A stretch of DNA of 64,000 nucleotides, taken from NCBI RefSeq assembly GCF_014655595.1, contig NZ_BNBL01000003.1, forward strand, positions 69,877 to 133,876. Direction: 5' to 3'. The notes beneath the pieces are model-generated. The model was not told the DNA's origin and made no database searches. It worked only from the letters and a program-made list of their open reading frames with translations. This DNA comes from Streptomyces griseocarneus. Lineage in GTDB: Bacteria; Actinomycetota; Actinomycetes; Streptomycetales; Streptomycetaceae. The stretch's first letter is position 1. Each line of letters begins with the position of its first letter. The position numbers were made by a program, and so were the translations under genes. Positions 16,797-25,464 of this stretch are shown here, piece by piece.

Positions 16797-17633
16797 TCAG
16801 GCGCCGACGCGGATGCGGGCGAAGCGCTTCAGCGTGACACCGGCCTCGTCCAGAACCTTCTGGACGGTCTTCTTGTTGTCCTTGGCGAAGGGCTGGTCCA
16901 GCAGGACCTGCTCCTTGAAGAAGCCGGTGACGCGACCCTCGACGATCTTCGGCAGGGCGGCCTCGGGCTTGCCCTCCTCGCGAGCGGTGGCCTCGGCGAC
17001 GCGACGCTCGTTCTCCACGACGTCGGCCGGGATGGCGTCACGGGAGAGGAACTTCGGCGCGAAGGCGGCGATGTGCTGCGCGACGTCCTTGGCGACCTCG
17101 GCGTTGGCCTTGTCCAGCTCGACCAGCACGCCGACCTGCGGGGGCAGGTCCGCGGCGGTGCGGTGCATGTAGGCGAAGACCTGGCCGTCGGCGAACTGCG
17201 CGAAGCGGTCCACGACGATCTTCTCACCGAGGGTGGCGTTGGCCTCGTCCACGTACGCCTGGACGGTCTTGCCGGCCTCGATCTCGGAGGCCATCAGGGC
17301 CTCGACGTCGGCCGGAGCGGTCTTGGCGATGTGGGCGGCCAGGGCCTCGGCGACGGCGATGAACTTCTCACCCTTGGCGACGAAGTCGGTCTCGCACTTC
17401 AGCTCGACGATGACACCGGAGGTGTTGTCGTCGGCGATGACGGAGACGACGGCGCCGTTCTCGGTGGTGCGGCTCTCGCGCTTGGCCACGCCCTTCAGGC
17501 CCTTGACGCGGACGATCTCGACGGCCTTCTCGAGGTTGCCCTCGGCCTCGTCGAGCGCCTTCTTGCAGTCCATCATGCCGGCGCCCGTGAGCTCGCGGAG
17601 CTTCTTGACGTCAGCGGCGGTGAAGTTCGCCAT
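16797..17633 (-). CDS. tsf: Translation elongation factor Ts
   Basis: The 278-residue EF-Ts has the N-terminal UBA-like domain (TAADVKKLRELTGAGMMDCK, ALDEAEGNLEKAVEIVR) and the core KCETDFVAKGEKF that contacts EF-Tu. It exchanges GDP for GTP on EF-Tu. ATG 17633 has GAAGGA about eight bases upstream. It follows rpsB in the usual rpsB-tsf arrangement with two hairpins between them. Confidence 0.97.
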   Translation of the reverse strand: MANFTAADVKKLRELTGAGMMDCKKALDEAEGNLEKAVEIVRVKGLKGVAKRESRTTENGAVVSVIADDNTSGVIVELKCETDFVAKGEKFIAVAEALAAHIAKTAPADVEALMASEIEAGKTVQAYVDEANATLGEKIVVDRFAQFADGQVFAYMHRTAADLPPQVGVLVELDKANAEVAKDVAQHIAAFAPKFLSRDAIPADVVENERRVAEATAREEGKPEAALPKIVEGRVTGFFKEQVLLDQPFAKDNKKTVQKVLDEAGVTLKRFARIRVGA

Positions 17634-17657
17634 CCTTCAATCCTTCTTCTGCACTAC

Positions 17658-17692
17658 GCCTTGCCGCGGCCTTCGGGCGTCATCGGCAAGGC
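17658..17692 (-). terminator. Hairpin directly upstream of tsf
   Basis: GCCTTGCCG (17658-17666) pairs perfectly with CGGCAAGGC (17684-17692). It lies in the rpsB-tsf spacer 25 bases before the tsf start; with the stronger hairpin at 17766-17793 it may tune tsf level relative to rpsB. Confidence 0.5.
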
Positions 17693-17765
17693 TGGTCCGT
17701 CTTGAGGTCACCACAGCTGCCGGTCCCCGTCCCGCTGACGGGGTCCGACAGTGGATCCACCAGGC

Positions 17766-17793
17766 GACGGCGGGGGCGAGGGCCCCCGCCGTC
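17766..17793 (-). terminator. Strong GC hairpin after rpsB (partial terminator/attenuator)
   Basis: GACGGCGGGGGC (17766-17777) pairs perfectly with 17782-17793 around the loop GAGG, starting 16 bases after the rpsB stop. Because tsf follows with no visible promoter, read-through attenuation is likely. Confidence 0.65.
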
Positions 17794-17808
17794 CGGTACG
17801 GCAGGGCG

Positions 17809-18675
17809 TCAGGCCTGCTCGGCGTCCGCCGGCTTCTCGGCCTCGGCCTCGGCCGGAGCCTCGGCAGCGGCCTCGGCCGGCTTCTCGGCCTCGTCGGCCT
17901 TCTTCTCGCCCTCGAGCAGGTCGCGCTCCCACTCGGCCAGCGGCTCGCCCGCGGCCTTCTCGCCCTTGCCCTCACCGGCACCACCGGAGCGGGCGATGAG
18001 GCCCTCGGCGACGGCGTCGGCGATCACGCGGGTGAGCAGGGTGACGGAGCGGATGGCGTCGTCGTTGCCCGGGATCTTGTAGTCGACCTCGTCGGGGTCG
18101 CAGTTGGTGTCGAGGATCGCGACGACCGGGATGCGGAGCTTGCGCGCCTCACCGACGGCGATGTGCTCCTTCTTGGTGTCCACGATCCAGACGGCGCTGG
18201 GCACCTTCTGCATCTCGCGGATGCCGCCGAGGGTCTTCTCGAGCTTGGCCTTCTCGCGGGAGAGGACCAGGAGCTCCTTCTTGGTGAGGCCGGAGGCGGC
18301 CACGTCCTCGAAGTCGATGAGCTCGAGCTCCTTCAGGCGCTGCAGGCGCTTGTAGACGGTCGAGAAGTTGGTGAGCATGCCGCCCAGCCAGCGCTGGTTG
18401 ACGTAGGGCATGCCGACACGGGTCGCCTGCTCGGCGATGGCCTCCTGGGCCTGCTTCTTCGTACCGACGAACATGATGGAGCCGCCGTGCGCGACGGTCT
18501 CCTTGACGAACTCGTAGGCGCGGTCGATGTACGACAGCGACTGGAGCAGGTCGATGATGTAGATGCCGTTGCGCTCCGTGAAGATGAAACGCTTCATCTT
18601 CGGGTTCCAACGACGGGTCTGGTGACCGAAGTGGACGCCGCTCTCCAGCAGCTCCCGCATCGTGACGACGGCCAT
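17809..18675 (-). CDS. rpsB: 30S ribosomal protein S2
   Basis: The 288-residue protein carries the S2 signatures: [74 protein letters not shown] and [13 protein letters not shown] then [12 protein letters not shown]-terminal tail of about 45 residues is very rich in Ala, Glu and Lys, as in other streptomycetes. ATG 18675 has AAGGAG seven bases upstream. S2 binds the 30S platform with S1. Confidence 0.97.
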   Translation of the reverse strand: MAVVTMRELLESGVHFGHQTRRWNPKMKRFIFTERNGIYIIDLLQSLSYIDRAYEFVKETVAHGGSIMFVGTKKQAQEAIAEQATRVGMPYVNQRWLGGMLTNFSTVYKRLQRLKELELIDFEDVAASGLTKKELLVLSREKAKLEKTLGGIREMQKVPSAVWIVDTKKEHIAVGEARKLRIPVVAILDTNCDPDEVDYKIPGNDDAIRSVTLLTRVIADAVAEGLIARSGGAGEGKGEKAAGEPLAEWERDLLEGEKKADEAEKPAEAAAEAPAEAEAEKPADAEQA

Positions 18676-18988
18676 GGCCGCGCTCCTTGAAATACTCGGT
18701 TCCACGACGGCCGGGCGGCCGCCGCTCCTGACGCCCCGACGCGCCTGCCGTGGACGGATCCCTTGCGAGGAGCCGTGCACGGACCGAGAGACACGGCCAC
18801 CGGGCTGCCCGAGTGGGTCTGACGCGCCAGTGGCGGGGCGTGCGAAGTCGACCCGGTGACCCGGATCGCCAAGAGAAGTGTACGGGACCGGAGAACCACC
18901 GGGTGACGGCGTTGTCCACAACCGGCGAGTAGTCCACAGATCACCGTCAAGATCCCCCCGGCCCGCCGATCTCCGTCACCGTTGCGCC

Positions 18989-20128
18989 ATGCGACGACTG
19001 GGCTCGGCCGTGCGGGCGCTCGCGCTCTGCGCCCTCGCGGTCCTCATCCATTGGTGTACGTGCGCCCCGGCGGTTGCCGCCCCCGGCCCGAGGGGGCCGG
19101 ACGGTGACCGCGCGTGGCCGGTGACCGGGGCGGCGGGGGCGCGCCGGCCGCCGGTCCTGCGGGCGTGGGAGCCGCCCCCGGCGCCCTGGGCGGCCGGGCA
19201 CCGAGGCGTGGATCTACGGGCCGGGGCGGGCCTGCCGGTACGGGCCGCGGCGCCGGGGACCGTGTCCTTCGCGGGCACCGTGGCCGGGCGCGGGGTGCTG
19301 GTGGTGGAGCTGGCCGGGACGGGCAGCCCGCCGCTGCGCACGACGTACGAGCCGGTGCGCGCCTCCGTGCGCGAGGGGGCGCGGGTGGCGGCCGGTGAGG
19401 TGGTGGGGGTGCTGGAGCCGGGCCCGTACCACTGCCCGGGCGGCTGCCTGCACTGGGGACTGCGGCGCGGGGAGGCCTATCTGGACCCGCTGAGCCTGCT
19501 GCCCCCGTGGATGCTGCGGGGCGGCCCGTCGCGGCTGCTGCCCCTGACCGGCCCGCTGGGGGCCGGTCCGCCGGGGTTCGGTTTACGGGGAGCCGGCCTG
19601 CCGGGGCGCGGCCCGCTGGGGTCAGCCCTGTACGCCGCGCAGGGCCATGGTGACGGCGGCCTCGGTGATCCGGTCCGGTTCCTCGGCGGCGCCGAGCTCG
19701 ATGCGGCGGACGGCGGCATCGACCACGCCCTGCAGCAGCATGGCCGTCAGCCGGGGCTGCTCGTGGCCGAGGGTCATCAGGGCCTCGACGACCATGGCGA
19801 TCAGCCCGCCGTGGGCGGCGCGGATCTTCTCGCGGGCGCCCGCGTCGAGCTCTCCGGCGGAGATGGCGACGACGGCGCGGTGCCGGCGGTCACCGACGAG
19901 CGCCAGCTGCTGCCGCACATAGGCCTCGATCTTGCCCTCGGGGGTGGCCGACCGCTCCATGGCGGCCTCGACCTCCGCCGCCCAGACGGGGAAGTCGACG
20001 GCGCACAGCTCCTCGACGACGGCCGCGCGCGAGCGGAAGTACTCGTAGACCGAGGACCGCGCGAGTCCCGTGCGCTCGGCGAGGGCGGGGAAGGTCAGCG
20101 CCTCCGTACCGCCTTCGGACAGCAATGA
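18989..20128 (+). CDS. Secreted M23/LytM-like protein, degenerate active site, frame runs on antisense to a TetR gene
   Basis: The first about 190 residues look genuine. A signal peptide (LALCALAVLI core, cleavage near AVA-A at residue 30) is followed by a LytM/M23 fold: GHRGVDL with His71 and Asp75, PGTVSFAGTVAGRGVLVVEL, and CLHWGL with His155. These three residues match zinc ligands, but the first His of the usual HxH is Cys153 and the usual YxHL segment reads TYEPV, so both catalytic histidines seem absent. Such proteins often bind or regulate peptidoglycan hydrolases. The frame has no stop until 20128, giving 379 residues, and the last about 170 are low-complexity sequence opposite the TetR gene. 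The natural C-terminus is probably near 19560-19650, so a frameshift or lost stop is possible. Confidence 0.6.
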   Translation: MRRLGSAVRALALCALAVLIHWCTCAPAVAAPGPRGPDGDRAWPVTGAAGARRPPVLRAWEPPPAPWAAGHRGVDLRAGAGLPVRAAAPGTVSFAGTVAGRGVLVVELAGTGSPPLRTTYEPVRASVREGARVAAGEVVGVLEPGPYHCPGGCLHWGLRRGEAYLDPLSLLPPWMLRGGPSRLLPLTGPLGAGPPGFGLRGAGLPGRGPLGSALYAAQGHGDGGLGDPVRFLGGAELDAADGGIDHALQQHGRQPGLLVAEGHQGLDDHGDQPAVGGADLLAGARVELSGGDGDDGAVPAVTDERQLLPHIGLDLALGGGRPLHGGLDLRRPDGEVDGAQLLDDGRARAEVLVDRGPRESRALGEGGEGQRLRTAFGQQ

Positions 20129-20203
20129 GCGTGCGGCGTCCAAGAGGGCGTCGCGCTGCATCGTCCGGTGCTCGGCCACTGAGGCCGCTCGAATCCTGGG
20201 CAC
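19622..20203 (-). CDS. TetR/AcrR family transcriptional regulator
   Basis: This 193-residue protein has an N-terminal TetR helix-turn-helix: RDALLDAARSLLSEGGTEAL, TFPALAERTGLARSSVYEYF then RSRAAVVEELC. The C-terminal two thirds form the variable helical ligand/dimer domain. GTG 20203 lacks a strong Shine-Dalgarno; a later start at the Met of the RTMQRD segment is possible. It is downstream of whiG on the same strand, about 75 bases away, and opposes the LytM-like gene. Ligand and targets are unknown. Confidence 0.85.
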   Translation of the reverse strand: MPRIRAASVAEHRTMQRDALLDAARSLLSEGGTEALTFPALAERTGLARSSVYEYFRSRAAVVEELCAVDFPVWAAEVEAAMERSATPEGKIEAYVRQQLALVGDRRHRAVVAISAGELDAGAREKIRAAHGGLIAMVVEALMTLGHEQPRLTAMLLQGVVDAAVRRIELGAAEEPDRITEAAVTMALRGVQG

Positions 20204-20277
20204 GGTCCCACTTTACGGACAGGGCCCGCCGGGGACGACGGTGGAGGGACGATTCAGCGAAGGGATCCGCGCACGGA

Positions 20278-21114
20278 TCAGCGCCCGACGTCCGCCAGCT
20301 TGGCCCTCAGCTGGAGGACCGACTTGGTGTGGATCTGGCTCACCCTGCTCTCGGTGACGCCGAGGACGTGGCCGATCTCGGCGAGGGTGAGGCCCTCGTA
20401 GTAGTAGAGGGTGACGACGGTCTTCTCCCGGTCGGGCAGGGTGTTGATCGCCCGGGCCAGCAGCCGGCGCAGCTCGTGGTCCTCGGCGACCTCGACGGGG
20501 TCGTCGGCCGCCGTGTCCTCGAGGGTGTCCATCAGGCTCAGCCGGTCGCCGCCCTCGCCGCCGGCGTAGAGCAGCTCCTCCAGCGCCACCACGTTGGCCA
20601 GCGACAACTGACTGAAGACCGCGTGCAGTTCCTCGAGCGAGATGTCCATCTCCGCGGCCACCTCGGCCTCGGAGGGGGTGCGGCGCAGCGCGGCCTCCAG
20701 GGTGGCGTACGCGCGCTCGACGGCGCGCGCCTTCTGCCGGACCGAGCGGGGGATCCAGTCCAGGGCCCGCAGCTCGTCGATCATCGCGCCCCGGATGCGG
20801 GTGATGGCGTAGGTCTCGAACTTGATGGAGCGGGAGGGGTCGAACTTCTCGATGGCGTCGATGAGGCCGAAGATCCCGGAGGAGACGAAGTCGGCCTGCT
20901 CGACGTTGGGCGGCAGGCCGACGCTGACCCGCCCGGCCACGTACTTCACCAGGGGCGAGTAGTGAAGGATCAACTGTTCCCGCAGCCGGTCGTCGCCCGA
21001 GGCCTTGTACGACCGCCACAGCTCGTCGAGCGTCGTGGGTGCGGGAGGGCGCACGGCGCCACGCGCCGCGGGCGGTGCCGCCGCGTGATCGGACCCGGAA
21101 GTGTGCTGGGGCAT
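20278..21114 (-). CDS. whiG: RNA polymerase sigma factor WhiG (FliA/SigD family)
   Basis: The 278-residue sigma factor contains region 2 ([60 protein letters not shown]), region 3 ([20 protein letters not shown]) and region 4 ([20 protein letters not shown] then [11 protein letters not shown]). From memory it is near-identical to S. coelicolor WhiG, including the N-terminus MPQHTSGSD, which fixes the ATG at 21114. WhiG directs early sporulation genes such as whiH and whiI in aerial hyphae, and its activity is controlled by the anti-sigma RsiG with c-di-GMP. A BldD-like box lies about 130 bases upstream of the start. Confidence 0.96.
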   Translation of the reverse strand: MPQHTSGSDHAAAPPAARGAVRPPAPTTLDELWRSYKASGDDRLREQLILHYSPLVKYVAGRVSVGLPPNVEQADFVSSGIFGLIDAIEKFDPSRSIKFETYAITRIRGAMIDELRALDWIPRSVRQKARAVERAYATLEAALRRTPSEAEVAAEMDISLEELHAVFSQLSLANVVALEELLYAGGEGGDRLSLMDTLEDTAADDPVEVAEDHELRRLLARAINTLPDREKTVVTLYYYEGLTLAEIGHVLGVTESRVSQIHTKSVLQLRAKLADVGR

Positions 21115-21243
21115 TCGTCGTTCTGAGCCGTTCTGCTGTGACGTGGATCGGTTGGTACGAATGGATGGATCCCGTGAGCGTAGCGTGACCGGAGCGCTGC
21201 GGTGAGCGAGGAGACTCCTTTGATGGACGCGGCCGTGTCCCGC

Positions 21244-21258
21244 CGTACTCCGAGTGAC
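21244..21258 (-). promoter_or_regulatory. BldD-like operator upstream of whiG
   Basis: On the minus strand GTCACTCGGAGTACG matches the BldD pattern nTnACnC(A/T)GnGTnAn at 7 of 9 fixed positions, with inner half-sites ACTC and GAGT. BldD is known to repress whiG in S. coelicolor. The assignment rests on pattern match and context only. Confidence 0.45.
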
Positions 21259-21346
21259 GGCCACCGGGGCGCCCGGCGGCCCCGCGGAGCCCGCCGTATC
21301 GGCCGCCGCGGTCACCGCCTTAACCCTTTCACCCGATCACCCCAGG

Positions 21347-22528
21347 TCAAGCACCGCCTCGCCGCACAGGGTGGCGCCGTCCGGGGGGCTTGGGGGTGCC
21401 GGATGTTGACGTGGCGTCAGCCAGCCGCCAGAGATCGCCCCGCCGTTCCACGAATCCCAGCGCCTGGAGTTCGTACAGGCCGGCGAGCGCCCGCTCCCGG
21501 CCCGTCCCGGCGTTTCGTGCGATGAGCGCGGTGTCCCCGCCGCCCCGTCCGGGGACGGCCTCCAGCACCCGCAGCGCCGCCGGCTCCAGCAGGTCCCGGG
21601 CCACCACCGGGCCGCGCCGCTCGGGAGCCAGCTCGCCGATGCCGCCCACGAGCTCGGCGATCTCGTCGGCGTCGGTCACCACGCAGGCCCCCTCGCGCAG
21701 CAGTTCGTGCACCCCCGCCGAGAGGCCGGACGTGACCGGGCCGGGCACCCCCATCGTGTGCCGCCCCAGCTGCCGCGCCCGGCGCGCCGTGACCAGCGAT
21801 CCGCTGCGGTACTCGGCCTCCACGACCACCGTGCCCCGCGTCAACGCCGCGATGACGCGGTTGCGGAGCACGAAGCGGCTGCGCGTGGGATGCCCGCCCG
21901 GCGGCAATTCCGCCAGCACCAGCCCCTGTTCCGTGATCCGGTCGATCAACTCGGTGTGCCCGCGCGGATAGGGCACGTCCACCCCCGAGGCCAGCACCGC
22001 CACCGTCGCCCCGCCCACGGCGAGCGCCCCGCGGTGCGCCGCCCCGTCGACCCCGTACGCCGCGCCCGAGACCACCACCCAGCCGCGCTCCGCGAGCCCC
22101 GAGCCGAGCAGGGCCGCCACGTAGGAGCCGTAGTCGGTGCAGGCGCGGGCGCCCACCACCGCGACGGACCGCAGCGCCCACAGCCGCAGGCTCGGACTGC
22201 CGCGCACCCACAGCCCGATGGGCCGGGCGTCCCCCAGGTCGTCCAGCTGCCCCGGCCACTCGGCATCGCCCGGGCACAGGAAGCGGCCGCCCAGCCGGTC
22301 CACGGCCGCCAGGTCCGCGGCCGGGTCGAGCGTCGCGGCCCGCGCCCGGCACCCGGCGAGCCGGTCCGCCCGCGCCCCCGCCGGCGGCGGCCCGGCCCCG
22401 GTCAGCCCCCGCACCAGCGCCACCGGCCCCATCTGCCGCAGCCACCGCCCCACGCTCTCGTCCCCCGGCTCGGTCAGCCCGGTCAGCGCGGCCCGCGCCA
22501 GTCTCTCCTCCGGACCGGGCGCGGTCAC
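21347..22528 (-). CDS. dprA: DNA processing protein DprA/Smf
   Basis: The 393-residue protein has a short N-terminal helical region and the DprA Rossmann-like core: SVAVVGARACTDYGSYVAAL, WVVVSGAAYGVDGAAHRGAL, VAVLASGVDVPYPRGHTEL, RFVLRNRVIAALTRGTVVVE and RSGSLVTARRARQLGRH, then VPGPVTSGLSAGVHELLREG. A C-terminal winged-helix-like tail (LRVLEAVPGRGG...YELQALGFVERRGDLW) follows. DprA loads RecA on single-stranded DNA in transforming bacteria; its role in streptomycetes is unclear. GTG 22528 overlaps the comM stop by four bases (GTGA), so the two are coupled. Confidence 0.93.
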   Translation of the reverse strand: MTAPGPEERLARAALTGLTEPGDESVGRWLRQMGPVALVRGLTGAGPPPAGARADRLAGCRARAATLDPAADLAAVDRLGGRFLCPGDAEWPGQLDDLGDARPIGLWVRGSPSLRLWALRSVAVVGARACTDYGSYVAALLGSGLAERGWVVVSGAAYGVDGAAHRGALAVGGATVAVLASGVDVPYPRGHTELIDRITEQGLVLAELPPGGHPTRSRFVLRNRVIAALTRGTVVVEAEYRSGSLVTARRARQLGRHTMGVPGPVTSGLSAGVHELLREGACVVTDADEIAELVGGIGELAPERRGPVVARDLLEPAALRVLEAVPGRGGGDTALIARNAGTGRERALAGLYELQALGFVERRGDLWRLADATSTSGTPKPPGRRHPVRRGGA

Positions 22529-24138
22529 GGCCGGCCTCCGGCGCCGACCACGCCACGCAGCACACCCGTGCGCAGCTCCAGCGCCTGGACGACGTCCTCG
22601 GCACCGGGCCGGTCGTGCCCGGCGAGGTCCGCCACGGTCCACGCGACGCGCAGCACCCGGTCGAGCCCCCGGGCCGTCAGCAGCCCCCGCTCCATGTCCC
22701 GTTCGGCCTCCGCCAGCGCCTCCGGCGCGGCTCTCCAGCGGGTGCGCAGCTCGTGCCCGGGGACCTCGCTGTTGGTGTGCCACGGCGTGCCGGCGTACCG
22801 GGCGGCGGCCCGCTCCCGGGCGGCGCGCACCCGGGCCGCGACCTCGGCGCTGCTCTCGGCCGCCGCGCCGGCGCCGGTCAGCTCCGAGCGCGAGACCGGC
22901 TCGATGCGCACCCTGAGGTCCACCCGGTCCATCAGCGGCCCGGACAGCCGGCTCAGGTAGCGCCGGACCGCCTGCGGCGGGCACTGGCAGCCCTCGCCGG
23001 TCATGCCGTGCCGCCCGCAGGGGCAGGGGTTCGCGGCGAGCACCAGCAGGAAGGCGGCGGGCAGCCGCATCATCCCGCCCGAGCGGGCCACCACCACGTG
23101 CCCCGACTCCAGCGGCTGGCGCAGCGCGTCCAGCACCCGTCCGGAGAACTCGGGAGCCTCGTCCATGAAGAGCACCCCGTGGTGCGCCAGGGAGACCGCT
23201 CCCGGCCGGGGCAGCCCCGACCCGCCGCCGACGAGGGAGGGCATGGACGCCGAGTGGTGGGGCGCGCAGTAGGGCGCGCGGTCGATCAGGGGCTGTCCGG
23301 CGGGCAGGACTCCGGCCACCGAATGGACCGCCGTGACCTCCAGGGACTCCTGGGGCGTGAGGGGCGGCAGCAGGCCGGGCAGCCGCTCGGCCAGGAGCGT
23401 CTTGCCGGCCCCGGGCGGGCCCAGGAAGTAGAGGTGGTGCCGCCCGGCGGCCGCCACCTCCAGCGCGCGGCGGGCCCTGGCCTGCCCGGCGACCTCGGCC
23501 AGGTCGGGAAGCCGCTCGCCGTACCGGTCCCCGTTCGGCGGCGCCGTGCCCGGCAGCGCCAGCCCCGCCAGCATCGGATCGGGCCGCCCCTCCCCCGGCG
23601 GCTCCTCGTCCTCCTCGGGCACCGGCTCGTCCGTCAGCACCGCGATCAGCTGCCGCAGGCTGCGCACCCCCAGGACCGAGACCCCCGGCACCAGCGCCGC
23701 CTCCGCCGCCGTGCGCTCGGGCACCACGACCTGCCGATAGCCGGCGTCGGCGGCGGCCAGGACCGCGGGGAGCACCCCGCGCACCGGGCGGACCCGGCCG
23801 TCCAGGCCCAGCTCGCCGATCATCACCAGGTCGGCGATCGCGCGGGGGTCGAGGCGCTCGGCCGCGCCCAGCACCGCGCAGGCCACGGCCAGGTCGAAGC
23901 CGCTGCCGCCCTTGGGGACGGAGGCCGGGCTCAGGCCCACGGTCAGCTTCTTCTGGGGCCACTCGCCTCCCGAATTCACCACCGCCGCCCGGACCCGGTC
24001 ACGGCTCTCGCTCAGGCTCTTGTCCGGCAGTCCCACCAGGGTGAACGCCGCGACACCCGGCTCCAGGTCCGCCTGGACCTCGACGACCACGCCCTCGACG
24101 CCCACCAGCGCCACCGAGCACGTACGGGCGAAGCCCAT
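22525..24138 (-). CDS. comM: YifB/ComM-type Mg-chelatase-like AAA+ ATPase
   Basis: The 537-residue protein starts with the YifB Lon-like domain (TCSVALVGVEGVVVEVQADL, FTLVGLPDKSLSESRDRVRA, LSPASVPKGGSGFDLAVACA, MIGELGLDGRVRPVRGVLP) and then the AAA+ module with Walker A LGPPGAGKTLLAERLPGLLP, Walker B VLFMDEAPEF and NPCPCGRHG. A Mg-chelatase C-terminal domain ends the protein. In naturally competent bacteria ComM is a branch-migration helicase. ATG 24138 shares one base with the yraN stop; GTG 24141 immediately before is an alternative. It is part of yraN-comM-dprA, the usual order. Confidence 0.93.
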   Translation of the reverse strand: MGFARTCSVALVGVEGVVVEVQADLEPGVAAFTLVGLPDKSLSESRDRVRAAVVNSGGEWPQKKLTVGLSPASVPKGGSGFDLAVACAVLGAAERLDPRAIADLVMIGELGLDGRVRPVRGVLPAVLAAADAGYRQVVVPERTAAEAALVPGVSVLGVRSLRQLIAVLTDEPVPEEDEEPPGEGRPDPMLAGLALPGTAPPNGDRYGERLPDLAEVAGQARARRALEVAAAGRHHLYFLGPPGAGKTLLAERLPGLLPPLTPQESLEVTAVHSVAGVLPAGQPLIDRAPYCAPHHSASMPSLVGGGSGLPRPGAVSLAHHGVLFMDEAPEFSGRVLDALRQPLESGHVVVARSGGMMRLPAAFLLVLAANPCPCGRHGMTGEGCQCPPQAVRRYLSRLSGPLMDRVDLRVRIEPVSRSELTGAGAAAESSAEVAARVRAARERAAARYAGTPWHTNSEVPGHELRTRWRAAPEALAEAERDMERGLLTARGLDRVLRVAWTVADLAGHDRPGAEDVVQALELRTGVLRGVVGAGGRP

Positions 24139-24500
24139 CACGCCACCCCCCTGACGTGCTCCACCACGGGCGCGCCCCGGCCGGGGACGACCACGCCCAC
24201 CAGGTCGATGCGCACCCCGCCCGCCGGCGGCGCGCCGCCGTGCCGCTCCAGCCAGCGGCCGGCGAGCAGGCGCAGCCGGTCGGCCTTGCCGGCCCGGACC
24301 GCGGCCATGGGATGTTCGAACGGGCCCTCGCGCCGGGCCTTCACCTCGCAGATGACCAGGGTGTCGCCGTCCGCGGCCACGATGTCGATCTCGCCGTCGC
24401 GGCACCGCCAGTTGCGGGCCAGCACCCTCATCCCGGCCTCGGCCAGCCGGCGCGCGGCCAGGTCCTCCCCGTACCTGCCGAGTCCCCCTCGGGCGTTCAT
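24138..24500 (-). CDS. UPF0102 family endonuclease-like protein YraN
   Basis: A 120-residue protein of the UPF0102/YraN family with the restriction-endonuclease-like core: [26 protein letters not shown]-type strand ([17 protein letters not shown]), and [12 protein letters not shown], which supplies the D/E-x-K-like catalytic set. Function is not settled, but it is thought to act on DNA with DprA/ComM in recombination. ATG 24500 has GGAGGTGG five bases upstream, an excellent site, so the in-frame start nine bases further out is unlikely. First gene of the yraN-comM-dprA unit. Confidence 0.9.
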   Translation of the reverse strand: MNARGGLGRYGEDLAARRLAEAGMRVLARNWRCRDGEIDIVAADGDTLVICEVKARREGPFEHPMAAVRAGKADRLRLLAGRWLERHGGAPPAGGVRIDLVGVVVPGRGAPVVEHVRGVA

Positions 24501-24603
24501 CGGCACCACCTCCGGTGCCGACTATGAAGCCCCCGCCGCCCCCTGTTGGATCTTGGTGGATAACCGACGGGTTGTGGAAAACCCCGCCACCCGAACGAGC
24601 GGC

Positions 24604-24912
24604 TCAGGTCCCCGGAAGGTCCAGATCGCTCTTGTTGAGCTCCTCGATGTTCACGTCCTTGAACGTGAGCACCCGCACCTGCTTCACGAAGCGGGCCGGG
24701 CGGTACATGTCCCACACCCACGCGTCCGCCATCGAGACCTCGAAGAAGACCTCGCCCTGCACGGAGTGCACCTGCATCTCGTAATCGTTGGTGAGGTAGA
24801 AGCGCCGCTCGGTTTCGATCACGTATTTGAACAGACCGACGACGTCGCGGTACTCCCGGTAGAGCTTCAGCTCCATCTCGGTCTCGTACTTCTCGAGGTC
24901 CTCGGCGCTCAT
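24604..24912 (-). CDS. DUF2469 family small acidic protein
   Basis: This 102-residue protein matches the actinobacterial DUF2469 family, recognisable by MSAEDLEKYETEMELKLYRE at the start, VGLFKYVIETERRFYL, DAWVWDMYRPARFVKQV and KDVNIEELNKSDLDLP at the end. It is acidic and probably cytoplasmic, with no known function. ATG 24912 has AAGGGGA about eight bases upstream. It lies between the nudix gene and yraN, a conserved order. Confidence 0.9.
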   Translation of the reverse strand: MSAEDLEKYETEMELKLYREYRDVVGLFKYVIETERRFYLTNDYEMQVHSVQGEVFFEVSMADAWVWDMYRPARFVKQVRVLTFKDVNIEELNKSDLDLPGT

Positions 24913-24951
24913 GGCATGTTCCCCTTCAGCCGTGCGTCCCCCCATTGTGCG

Positions 24952-25464
24952 TCAGGCGCGCTCAGTCTCCAGGAGCACCGGCGTACTCGGGGGCCCCTCG
25001 TCGAGCAGCGTACGCAGCAGCTCGGCGAGCCTGTTCGGATACACCGTCTCATGGGCCGCGAGGAGTTCCTCGCACGTCCACCACCGCAGCCCGCTGGTAC
25101 TGCGCCGCTCCAGCTCCGTCCGCCCGCCGGTCCACAGGTCCGGCTCCCGGCGCCGGGTGCGGGCCAGGAAGTAGCGCTCGTCCTGGTCCCAGCGCCGCCC
25201 GGCGAAGGGGAAGGAGCAGGTCCGCAGCCACAGCACCGGACCCAGTTCGATCTCCGTGATCCCCGTTTCCTCGGCCACCTCCCGATGGGCCGCCTCCTCC
25301 CAGCTCTCGTCGCCCTCGAGGCCCCCGCCCGGGGTGAACCACCAGGTCACCGAGGGGTCGTCGGGCTCGTGGCCGTGGATGAGCAGCACCCGGTCGTCGG
25401 GGTCGAGCAGGATCACCCGCGCCGCCCGGCGCGGGGCCGCGCCTTCCCCGCCCGGATCAGCCAT
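24952..25464 (-). CDS. NUDIX hydrolase
   Basis: The 170-residue protein contains a full nudix box at residues 47-69: Gly47, Glu53, Arg61-Glu62, Glu65-Glu66 and Gly68 match GX5EX7REUXEEXGU. Flanking segments ARVILLDPDDRVLLIHGHEP and WWFTPGGGLEGDESWEEA are typical for MutT-like enzymes. Substrate cannot be read from sequence. ATG 25464 overlaps the end of the upstream signal peptidase gene by 8 bases, so the two are translated from one message; this matches the described sipZ operon of S. lividans, in which a mutT-like gene follows. Confidence 0.92.
   Translation of the reverse strand: MADPGGEGAAPRRAARVILLDPDDRVLLIHGHEPDDPSVTWWFTPGGGLEGDESWEEAAHREVAEETGITEIELGPVLWLRTCSFPFAGRRWDQDERYFLARTRRREPDLWTGGRTELERRSTSGLRWWTCEELLAAHETVYPNRLAELLRTLLDEGPPSTPVLLETERA

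Noticed and set aside
19477..19719. Small minus-strand frame opposite the LytM-like gene
   Set aside because: Pro/Ser/Arg-rich low-complexity translation, no ribosome site and no conservation signal; explained by the opposite coding strand.
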